Shown in pieces: positions 54,232 through 61,237 of a stretch of DNA of 64,000 nucleotides (position 1 is its first letter; each line of letters starts with the position of its first letter). Source of the DNA: Sorangium cellulosum. GTDB lineage: Bacteria; Myxococcota_A; Polyangia; Polyangiales; Polyangiaceae. The position numbers were made by a program, and so were the translations under genes. Below the pieces are notes generated by a model, which worked only from the letters and a program-made list of their open reading frames with translations, ran no database searches and was not told the origin of the DNA. Where the stretch lies: positions 434,001 through 498,000 of the forward strand of contig NZ_CP012673.1 in the NCBI RefSeq assembly GCF_002950945.1. Direction: 5' to 3'.

Positions 54232-54688
54232 CGTCCGGGGGGCCCACGCTGAGGTCGTCGGCTCCCCCACCACGAAGGTCCAGCTCCTCGCGGACAGCAG
54301 CTCGACGGGCGGAGCCCTCTCCACCGTACGTGTGACGCTCGCGAAGGACGCGGACGGCGCGCGGCCGCACCGACACGACGCCTCGGCCGAGATGTTCTAC
54401 GTGCTCGACGGCGCCGTGCAGGTCCTCTCGGGGAGCGACATCGTGACCGCCGAGCGGGGCGATCTCCTGGTGGTGCCGCCCCGGGTCGCCCACGCGTTTG
54501 CAGCCGCGCGCGGCAAGAGCGCGGAGCTCTTGATCGTCATCACCCCAGGGGTCGAGCGCTTCGAGTACTTCCGCAAGCTCACGCGCATCGCGTACGGCCA
54601 GGAGCCGCCCGAGACCTTGCGCGACGTACAGGAGCTCTACGATACGTACTTCCTGAGTAGCCCCGAATGGGACACGGCGCGCCGATGA
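54194..54688 (+). CDS. Cupin-domain protein
   Basis: 164 residues from ATG 54194. Cupin motif 1 is seen in RPHRHDASAEMFYVLDGAVQVLSG (two His and a Glu as metal ligands) and motif 2 in GDLLVVPPRVAHAFAA (last His ligand). A helical tail follows (PPETLRDVQELYDTYFLSS). Members may be isomerases, dioxygenases or sensors; function is not readable. The first 13 codons are duplicated 1.75 kb upstream (copy A). Confidence 0.85.
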   Translation: MSIIQPSFDRSVVVRGAHAEVVGSPTTKVQLLADSSSTGGALSTVRVTLAKDADGARPHRHDASAEMFYVLDGAVQVLSGSDIVTAERGDLLVVPPRVAHAFAAARGKSAELLIVITPGVERFEYFRKLTRIAYGQEPPETLRDVQELYDTYFLSSPEWDTARR

Positions 54689-54950
54689 ACGGGCGTGTAC
54701 GACCACGGTCGGCAGCCGCGGGGGCCAGCAGGCTCGACGTTGCGGACGGCACGTTCCCATGATACCTTCGCCCCCCGCGTCTGAGCGCCCGTGGCCCCGT
54801 GACATGGCGGTGAAACATGGCGGCGAACACGCCCGGCCGCGCACGTCCCTACCCCCGCTGAGCTCGGGTCACACGTGGGCCAGCGGCTCCTCTCTTTTCT
54901 GCTCACGAGGCGCGCGGTACCCTCGTCGCTGAGGGCGCCGGCGCGACTGG

Positions 54951-55517
54951 ATGACTGACGAACCCAAGGTCAAGGGACTGGCGTTTCGCTCCGTGTACGC
55001 GAGCTTTGGCAAGCTGCGCGGAGAGCGCCTCCAGAAGCTCAGCCTGGACGAGATGAGCGAGCCCCTGCGCGACGGCATCCGCTACGGCAGCCTCGTCTCC
55101 ACCGGCTGGTACCCGATCGCCTGGTACAAAGACCTCTTCCAGGCCATCCGGCGCACCAGCGGTGAAGGCAGAGAGCTCATCCACCAGGTTGGCCGCCAGT
55201 GCACCCGCGACGACATGAGCGGCATCTACAAAGTCCTCGCGGCCCTCATCTCCCCCTCCGCCCTCTTCTCCCTCGGCCAGCGCGTCTTCTCCACCTACTA
55301 CTCCGTCGGCCGCGTCCAGGTCATCGAGTCCCGCCGCGGCTTCACCCACGCTCGCTGGAGCGGGTGCTACGGCTTCGACGAGAGCATGTGGACCGAGGTC
55401 ATCGGCTCCTGCGAGCAGCTCCTCGAGCTCGGCGGCGCCAGCCACGTCCGGCTACGCATCATCGCCGGCGGCGGCGACCACGACGATGGCCTCGAGCTGA
55501 CCGCGCACTGGAGCTGA
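54951..55517 (+). CDS. DUF2378 (TIGR02265) myxobacterial family protein
   Basis: 188 residues from ATG 54951. Soluble, helical at the start (LRDGIRYGSLVSTGWYPIAWYKDLFQAIRR) and beta-rich at the end (RVQVIESRRGFTHARWSGCYGF, HVRLRIIAGGG). This matches the paralogous family nearly confined to Myxococcota, whose role is unknown. Stands alone; the next gene is convergent. Confidence 0.85.
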   Translation: MTDEPKVKGLAFRSVYASFGKLRGERLQKLSLDEMSEPLRDGIRYGSLVSTGWYPIAWYKDLFQAIRRTSGEGRELIHQVGRQCTRDDMSGIYKVLAALISPSALFSLGQRVFSTYYSVGRVQVIESRRGFTHARWSGCYGFDESMWTEVIGSCEQLLELGGASHVRLRIIAGGGDHDDGLELTAHWS

Positions 55518-55555
55518 GAGCCCCGGCCCGACGAAGAGCTGCGCCCTCGGGCGAC

Positions 55556-55789
55556 CTACTCTCTCCCGGTCGTGGCGTCTCTCATCTTCTCCAGCAGCAG
55601 GACCGCGCCGCGCACGACGATCACCAGGAAGAGCACCAGAGGGAACGTCGCGCAGAGCGCTATTCCGAACAGGATCGCGAAGCTCACCTTGAGCAGCGCG
55701 CCTGCGAGCACGAGCAGCAGGCCGACCGCCGCGAGCCGGAAGAACAGCCTGAGCCACCATCCCGCAGAAAACAGTTCATCTCCCGGCAT
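55556..55789 (-). CDS. Small two-helix membrane protein
   Basis: 77 residues; GAGGA stands 8 nt before ATG 55789. Two membrane helices (FRLAAVGLLLVLAGALLKVSF and FPLVLFLVIVVRGAVLLL) with short charged ends. No family recognised. The ribosome-binding site and hydrophobic pattern argue for a real gene. Confidence 0.65.
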   Translation of the reverse strand: MPGDELFSAGWWLRLFFRLAAVGLLLVLAGALLKVSFAILFGIALCATFPLVLFLVIVVRGAVLLLEKMRDATTGRE

Positions 55790-55986
55790 ACGGATTCCTC
55801 GCGTTCAAGGGGGAGACCTCTCCGACATCCTCGGCCAGCTGCCCCTCCCGGGTTGCCACCTGACCCGGGTTGATCCATCGATTGTTGGCCCATCTCCATC
55901 GGGATCGTCCACCGGCGAGCACGCTTTCGTCCGATCCCCGCGATGAGCCGTCGCGGCGGGGTCCGGCCATCTAAGGGGCTACCGGC

Positions 55987-56709
55987 ATGCCTGCGCACCT
56001 CCGCGTCGTCCGAAAGCCCCGTCCAGCGGACCGACCCGCCGACGCGCAGCGCCCTGCCGACGCGCAGCGCCCTGCCGACGCGCAGCGCCCTGCCGACGCG
56101 CAGCGCCCTGCCGACGCGCAGCGCCCTGCCGACGCGCAGCCCGCCGCGTCCGACGTCCTGCGTGGCCTGCACGCCCGGAACCCCGCGGCGGAGCGCCGCC
56201 TGCTCGACGTGTACGCGGGCCTCGTCGAGCGGATGCTGTTCCGCATCCTGGGCGACGTCCGGTGCCTGGAGGACCTGGTGCAGGACGTGTTCGCCCGGGT
56301 GTTCTCCCGCATCGACGACGTGCGCGAGCCCGAGGCGCTGAAACCCTTCATCACGAGCGTCACCGTGTTCGTCGCGCGCGAGGCGATCCGCAAGAAGCGG
56401 CGGCACCGCTGGCTCGCGTTCTTCGCGAGCGACGAGCTGCCGGAGATCGCGGCCGTCGTCGATCCGGAGGCCCGGCAGGGCGTGCGCGCCTTCTACCGGG
56501 CCCTCGAGGCGCTCGACCCCGACGAGCGGCTGGCCTTCACGCTGCGGTTCGTCGAGGGCCAGGAGCTCGCCGACGTGGCCGCCGCGTGCGACGTGTCGGT
56601 GGCGACCATCAAGCGCCGGATCCACCGCGCGGAGCTCGCGTTCGTCGAGCGCTGCAAGAAGGACGACGTGCTTTCCACCTGGCTGGCGGAGGGCGATCGA
56701 TGGACGTGA
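55987..56709 (+). CDS. ECF-type RNA polymerase sigma factor
   Basis: 240 residues. A repetitive head of PADAQR units covers residues 17-52. Sigma-2 follows (LLDVYAGLVERMLFRILGDVRCLEDLVQDVFARVFSRI, about 70-135), then sigma-4 (LDPDERLAFTLRFVEGQELADVAAACDVSVATIKRRIHRAE, about 175-225). Directs RNA polymerase to a regulon that should include its own operon. Overlaps the FecR-like gene by 10 bp, so the latter is its likely anti-sigma or co-regulator. Confidence 0.92.
   Translation: MPAHLRVVRKPRPADRPADAQRPADAQRPADAQRPADAQRPADAQRPADAQPAASDVLRGLHARNPAAERRLLDVYAGLVERMLFRILGDVRCLEDLVQDVFARVFSRIDDVREPEALKPFITSVTVFVAREAIRKKRRHRWLAFFASDELPEIAAVVDPEARQGVRAFYRALEALDPDERLAFTLRFVEGQELADVAAACDVSVATIKRRIHRAELAFVERCKKDDVLSTWLAEGDRWT
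56035..56142 (+). repeat. 18-bp coding tandem repeat in the sigma factor head
   Basis: Six near-identical 18-bp units (CCTGCCGACGCGCAGCGC) encode PADAQR; the last ends in Pro instead of Arg. They lengthen the disordered N-terminus ahead of region 2. Confidence 0.9.
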
Positions 56710-58016
56710 GGACCAAGGACGTCGCGGCCGTGGGGCGCCGGGTCGCCGCGCACCAGGACGCCGCGCTCGAGCGGCTGGCGCGGCCCGCGGCCGCGGATCG
56801 GCTCCAGGCGATCTACCGCAAGGAGGCCGCGCTCTCGCTGCGCGGGAGGGCGGCTCCCTCCCGGCGGCCGCTCGGGATCGCGCTCGCGGCGGCGTGCGCC
56901 GCCGCGTTCGCGCTCGTCTTCGCGTTCGCGCTGCCGCGGGCGGGCGACCCGCTCACCTACCGGGTCGAAGGCTCGCCGGGCGCCATCGGCCGGTGGGTGG
57001 CCGCGGACGTGTCGCAGGTCGGGCTCGACTTCTCGGATGGGTCGCGCGTGGACCTCGCGCCCGGGACACGCGCCCGCGTGACCGAGGTCGGCCCTCGGGG
57101 CGCGGGCGTCCTCCTGGAGCGCGGGTCGCTGCACGTGCGGGTCGTGCACCGCGACGACACCCGGTGGGTGGTGACGGGAGGGCCGTTCGAGGTCCACGTG
57201 ATCGGCACGGAGTTCGACGTCACGTGGGACACGGAGGCCGAGGAGCTCGCGGTCTCGATGATCGCCGGCCGGGTGCACGTCGTGGGTCCCTGCGTCGAGC
57301 CGCCGGGGCGCGCCGTCGCCGCCCCCGAGTCGATACGGCTGACCTGCGCGGCGCCGCGCGCCGCCGCGCCGCAGGCGCCGCCTCCGGCGGTCGCTCCGGA
57401 GGCGAGCCCGCCCGCTCGGCCTACCGCCCTCCTCCCGAGCGAGAGCGTCCCGAGCGCGAGCGCCGCTGCGACCGCGCCCGCTCCCCCTGCCTCGCCGCCG
57501 GCCCGCGCGGGGGCGCCCCTGGCCGAGGCCGCCTCCGCTCCGGGGGCTGGCAGCTGGCGCGTGCACCTCGGCGCGGGAAGGCTCGGCGAGGCGCTCGCGG
57601 ACGTGGAGCTCCTCGGCATCGACGTGGTGCTCGGGCGCGCCAGCGGCGTGGAGCTGGTCGATCTCGGATCCGCGGCGCGGCTCTCGCGCAAGCCGGACGT
57701 CGCGGCCCGGTTCTACCAGGCGGCGCGCCAGCGGTTCGCCGGGAGCGACGCCGCGGCGGTGGCGGCGTACCACCTCGGCCGCATGGCGTTCGACGGGCGC
57801 GGCGCCTGGGCGGAGGCCGAGCGCTGGTTCGCCGTGTACCTCGCGGAGCGGCCCCGCGGTGCCCTCGCGCCCGAGGCGCTCGGCCGCTCCCTGGAGTGCG
57901 CGAGGAACCTGAAGCTCCACGCGCGCGCCCGCGAGCTCGCCGCGCGTTACCTCGCTGCCTACCCGAACGGCGCCCACGCCGGGCTCGCGGCGACGCTCGC
58001 CGGCGGGGCCGATTGA
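56700..58016 (+). CDS. FecR-like transmembrane anti-sigma regulator with TPR-like tail
   Basis: 438 residues from ATG 56700, inside the sigma gene's end. Cytoplasmic head of 57 residues, one membrane helix (LGIALAAACAAAFALVFAFAL), then a periplasmic FecR domain: VGLDFSDGSRVDLAPGTRARV, GVLLERGSLHVRVVHRDDTRWVVTGGPFEVHVIGTEFDV. A Pro/Ala linker and a helical region with two or three TPR-like repeats end it (ARFYQAARQRFAG, AEAERWFAVYLAERP). It should hold the sigma factor until an outer signal arrives. Confidence 0.88.
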   Translation: MDVRTKDVAAVGRRVAAHQDAALERLARPAAADRLQAIYRKEAALSLRGRAAPSRRPLGIALAAACAAAFALVFAFALPRAGDPLTYRVEGSPGAIGRWVAADVSQVGLDFSDGSRVDLAPGTRARVTEVGPRGAGVLLERGSLHVRVVHRDDTRWVVTGGPFEVHVIGTEFDVTWDTEAEELAVSMIAGRVHVVGPCVEPPGRAVAAPESIRLTCAAPRAAAPQAPPPAVAPEASPPARPTALLPSESVPSASAAATAPAPPASPPARAGAPLAEAASAPGAGSWRVHLGAGRLGEALADVELLGIDVVLGRASGVELVDLGSAARLSRKPDVAARFYQAARQRFAGSDAAAVAAYHLGRMAFDGRGAWAEAERWFAVYLAERPRGALAPEALGRSLECARNLKLHARARELAARYLAAYPNGAHAGLAATLAGGAD

Positions 58017-58081
58017 TCCTGCGCCCGCGGAGGTCACGGGGGGCGGCCCGGCGCCGGCGGAGCTCGCCGGCAGCGCGCGCG

Positions 58082-59155
58082 GTGCCGCGCTCGGTGTGCG
58101 GCGCGCTCGCCGTCTTCGTGGCGTTCCTCGCGCTCGCGGCGCCGTGCTCGGCCGACGAGCCGCCGCCGGTCACCGTCGTGGCCGGTGCGCGCGGGGCGCT
58201 GGCGTACCGGCTCTCGCAGGAGCTCGAAGCGGCGGGCTTGCGGGTGCAGGTCGAGGCGACGCCCGCGGCGGTTGTTCCCGGCCGGTTGCTCCTCGTCGTC
58301 CCCGAAGGCGAGGAGGGGGCGATCGAGATCTGGTCGACGTCGGGCGGGCGGGCGGAGCTCGTGGCGAGCGTGGCGCCCGACGGCCCGCTCGACACCCGGG
58401 TGCTCCGCGCGGCGGAGCTGGTGCGGGCGCTCCGGTCGGCGGCCCGCGCCCCTGCCGTCGCGCCGCCGGCTGCCGTCGCGCCGACGGCCGTTGCGCCGGT
58501 TCCGCCCGCCGCCGCCGCGCCGGTGCCGGTCCCGCCCGCCGCCGCCGCGCCTCAGGCCGTGGTGCCCGGTGAGGCGTGGCGGAGCCCGCCGCCCCACGCC
58601 TGGGCGCCTCCCGCGCCCGCGTTCCCTGTGCCCGCGGCGCCCAGGGCCGCGCTCGTCGATGTCGGCGTCGCGATCGCCGCGGGATGGCAGGCGCCGGGCG
58701 CGTCGCTGTCGCTCGACGCCTCGCTCCGGATCTGGCCCTCGCCCCGGGTCGGTGTCGGGCTCCTCATGGACCTGCCGGTGGTCAGCCCGACGATCGAGGC
58801 GCCGGAAGGTGCAGTCCGTTTTCGCTCCACGCTGCTCGGCGCCGAGCTCGTCCTCGCGCCCGTCCCGAGGAGCGGCCGTGTCGGGCTCGTCCTCTCCCCC
58901 GGCCTGGGTCTCGGCCACGTGAGCGCGTCCGGAGACGCCGAGCCGCCCTACGTCGACAGCGACGAGTCCACGTTCACCGCGCTCGTGTATGGCCGGGCCG
59001 AAGCGCGTCTCCGGCTCATCGATTCCCTGGTTGTCACGGCGGGCGCGCTCGGCGGCGCGGCGATCCCGCCGGTCGATATCCGGTCCGTGGGACAGGTGAT
59101 CTCGACCTTCAGCCCGCTCGCGTCGTTCTCGCTCGGCGTCGTCGTCGAGCGGTGA
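58082..59155 (+). CDS. Exported beta-rich protein, possibly outer-membrane, of the sigma/FecR cluster
   Basis: 357 residues from GTG 58082, which gives a clean signal peptide (ALAVFVAFLALAAPCSA); TTG 58013, overlapping the FecR stop as TTGA, is the alternative. Residues 25-120 form a small alpha/beta domain (VTVVAGARGALAYRLSQELEAAGLRVQVE). A Pro/Ala linker follows, then about 180 residues of alternating strands (VDVGVAIAAGWQA, SRFRSTLLGAELVLAPV, LVYGRAEARLRLIDSLVVTAGALGG) that look like a small beta-barrel. No TonB box or plug is seen, so it is not a standard FecA partner. Confidence 0.7.
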   Translation: MPRSVCGALAVFVAFLALAAPCSADEPPPVTVVAGARGALAYRLSQELEAAGLRVQVEATPAAVVPGRLLLVVPEGEEGAIEIWSTSGGRAELVASVAPDGPLDTRVLRAAELVRALRSAARAPAVAPPAAVAPTAVAPVPPAAAAPVPVPPAAAAPQAVVPGEAWRSPPPHAWAPPAPAFPVPAAPRAALVDVGVAIAAGWQAPGASLSLDASLRIWPSPRVGVGLLMDLPVVSPTIEAPEGAVRFRSTLLGAELVLAPVPRSGRVGLVLSPGLGLGHVSASGDAEPPYVDSDESTFTALVYGRAEARLRLIDSLVVTAGALGGAAIPPVDIRSVGQVISTFSPLASFSLGVVVER

Positions 59156-59227
59156 GCCGTCGGGGCGAGTCGCGGCCATCTCAGGAATGGATCGCAGGCG
59201 CTCTCCAGGAGCGCTCAAGGAGTCACC

Positions 59228-59863
59228 GTGAACAAGACCATGGTTTCTGCATGTTTCGTGATGATGGCGCTCGGAACCGCGTGCCGGATCTCGCTCGATC
59301 CCATCGGCGGCGCGGGCGCCGGCGAGAACGCGCCCGAGGATGGGGGAGATGGGGGCGCGGGACCGGGGTCGTCCACCACCACCTCCTCCTCCGGCGGCGG
59401 CACGGACGCGCCCGACCCCGCGGTGGACCTGTTCGCGTGTGGCTTCGAGCTGAGCTGCCAGCAGTTCTACCATCACGCCTACACGCATTTGACCGACGCG
59501 CTCCCCTGTGCGGCCAGGCTCCTGGTCGGGGGCGGCACGGGCGTCCTCAGCTCGCTGCTCTCCATCGGCCCGTACGTCGACGAGACGGAGTCGGTGATGT
59601 TCGTGCTGGGCGACGGCACCGCGCTGGTGCAGACCCGCGAGAAGCATTGCGGACGCCCCGGGATGGAGTGCGGGCCCCCGCCGGGATGGGACGCGCCGTC
59701 ACAGCATCAGATCTGCGACCTCGAGGTCTCTCCGGAGGTCGAGGAAGCGTGCGCTACGGACGGGGAGGGGTGCTCCTGGTCGCCGTGGCCTGGGCTGACC
59801 AACTGCCGGGCGGCCGAGGAGCACACGTGCGAGCAGGTCGCCATGCGGCTCGAGGCCCCCTGA
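59228..59863 (+). CDS. Cys-rich lipoprotein at the end of the sigma/FecR cluster
   Basis: 211 residues from GTG 59228 with AAGGAG upstream. Signal ends ALGTAC (Cys19); a Gly/Ser/Thr stalk runs to residue 60. The domain has about ten Cys (FACGFELSCQQFYHHAYTH, EKHCGRPGMECG, GCSWSPWPGLTNC), which suggests a disulfide-linked surface fold. No family recognised. The 72-bp gap to the preceding gene allows co-transcription. Confidence 0.7.
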   Translation: MNKTMVSACFVMMALGTACRISLDPIGGAGAGENAPEDGGDGGAGPGSSTTTSSSGGGTDAPDPAVDLFACGFELSCQQFYHHAYTHLTDALPCAARLLVGGGTGVLSSLLSIGPYVDETESVMFVLGDGTALVQTREKHCGRPGMECGPPPGWDAPSQHQICDLEVSPEVEEACATDGEGCSWSPWPGLTNCRAAEEHTCEQVAMRLEAP

Positions 59864-59927
59864 GCGCCGCGGAGCGTGTCCCCCGTGATCGGCCGCGCTT
59901 GCCGGACGACGGCGGCCCCCGCGAGGA

Positions 59928-60506
59928 TCAGCCCGGGTGCTGCTGCAGGCGGTGCAGGTGGTGCTCCTCGCCGTTCAAGGTCAGCACCGCCATGAACCCG
60001 TCACGCGCGAGCTCCTTCTCGAACCTGAACTCGTGTGTTCCCGGCGTGACGGAGGTGTCGACGACGCGCGCGACCACCGGCTCCAGGGCGGCGCCGGGGT
60101 AGCTGTAGATGTCGAGGCGCAGCGTGCAGGCGCGCTCGATCGTCGCGCGCGCGGCGAACGTGTCGTCGCCCTCCGTCACCGAGAAGGCGCTCCCGAGCTC
60201 TCCCTCGACGGAAGATCTCCTGATCGCCCAGGCGATCTGCTGGCTAGCGATCGGGGCGTACACGTCCAGCACCATCACGTCCTTGTTCTGCTCCTTGAAG
60301 CGCGCGTGGAGGCGCTCCCGGGTGGCGGCGTCCACGCCGCCGCCGATGGTGATGAGGTCGAAGTCGCCGGCATGGAACTCCGCGTCCGGTGACGCGCTCG
60401 CCGTGCCGACAGCCGAGTATCCCTGCTTGTTCAGCGCCGCCACGCTCCGCTCGAGGATATCGGCCCTCCTGCCGATGACCAGGATCCTCTTCACTCTCGA
60501 TGCCAT
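59928..60506 (-). CDS. Rossmann-like cytoplasmic protein of unknown function
   Basis: 192 residues from ATG 60506 with AAAGGAG upstream; the frame opens to 60557. The first half is alpha/beta: KRILVIGRRADILERSVAALNKQGYSAVGTASA and DFDLITIGGGVDAATRERLHARFKEQNKDVMVLDVYAP. This resembles a receiver or Rossmann fold without a phosphoacceptor Asp pattern. The second half is beta-rich (FSVTEGDDTFAARATIE, THEFRFEKELARDGFMAVLTLNGEE). No partner gene; function unknown. Confidence 0.65.
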   Translation of the reverse strand: MASRVKRILVIGRRADILERSVAALNKQGYSAVGTASASPDAEFHAGDFDLITIGGGVDAATRERLHARFKEQNKDVMVLDVYAPIASQQIAWAIRRSSVEGELGSAFSVTEGDDTFAARATIERACTLRLDIYSYPGAALEPVVARVVDTSVTPGTHEFRFEKELARDGFMAVLTLNGEEHHLHRLQQHPG

Positions 60507-60740
60507 ACGCTCTCCTTTCTCGCGAGCTGCCGCCGCGTCCTCCTGGAACACGTTCACAACGTACAGCAGCGCCTCCCTGGGGTTGGATTTCGCGCCAACA
60601 AGTTGGAATCATTCTGCTCGTTTGTCGCACGCGCGACGCGCGCTTCCTGCGCGGGGCTCGGAGTGAGCCCTGGCGAGCGTCATCGGAGGAGATCTCCTGG
60701 TGCAGACCCAGATACGGCGTCGACGCGGAGGCTCTCGGCC

Positions 60741-61151
60741 ATGGCGCACGGGCAGGGCGAGGCGGGGGAGGCGATCGGCGTGGCGTTCCTGGCGGCTTCA
60801 GCCGGGCTCGATGAGGAGCGGCGCGCCGTGTACGGGGACCTGGTGCCATCCTCGCTGAACGCAGCGGCGAGGCGGACGTTGGAGGCGTTGATGAAGAGCG
60901 GATACGAGTTTCAGAGTGAATTCGCGCGCAGCTACGTGGAGAAGGGCCTGGAGAAGGGACGGCAGGAGGGGCTCCTCGAAGGCAAGGCGCAGGCTGTGCT
61001 CGCCGTCCTCGAGGCCCGCGGGCTGGAGGTCCCTGGCGAGGTCCGGGAGCGCGTGCTCGCGAGCACCGACCTGGCCGAGCTCGACCGCTGGATCCGCCGC
61101 GCTGCGGCCGTCAGCGACGCCTGGGAGCTGCTCGCAATGACCGGCTCCTGA
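60741..61151 (+). pseudogene. C-terminal remnant of an Rpn-family (PD-(D/E)XK) nuclease/transposase
   Basis: 136 codons from ATG 60741. The translation matches the C-terminal part of the Rpn-type proteins common in Sorangium: DEERRAVYGDLVPSSLNAAARRTLEALMKSGYEFQSEFARSYVEKG, then KGRQEGLLEGKAQAVLAVLEARGLEV and LASTDLAELDRWIRRA. The N-terminal nuclease domain with its acid and Lys residues is missing, and no trace of it is seen in the 234 bp upstream. It could still be expressed as a helical fragment. Confidence 0.65.
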
Positions 61152-61237
61152 GCGGGTCACGCGTGCCGCCTGGGATGAGGGCATCGGCCTTGTCCTCGCC
61201 GAGAACGTCGCTCTTCCATAGCGCCGGCTCGCTCCCT

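Noticed and set aside
58013..58081. TTG start overlapping the FecR stop
   Set aside because: Possible by coupling, but it adds an Arg-rich stretch before the signal peptide; GTG 58082 gives a normal export signal. Kept only as an alternative.
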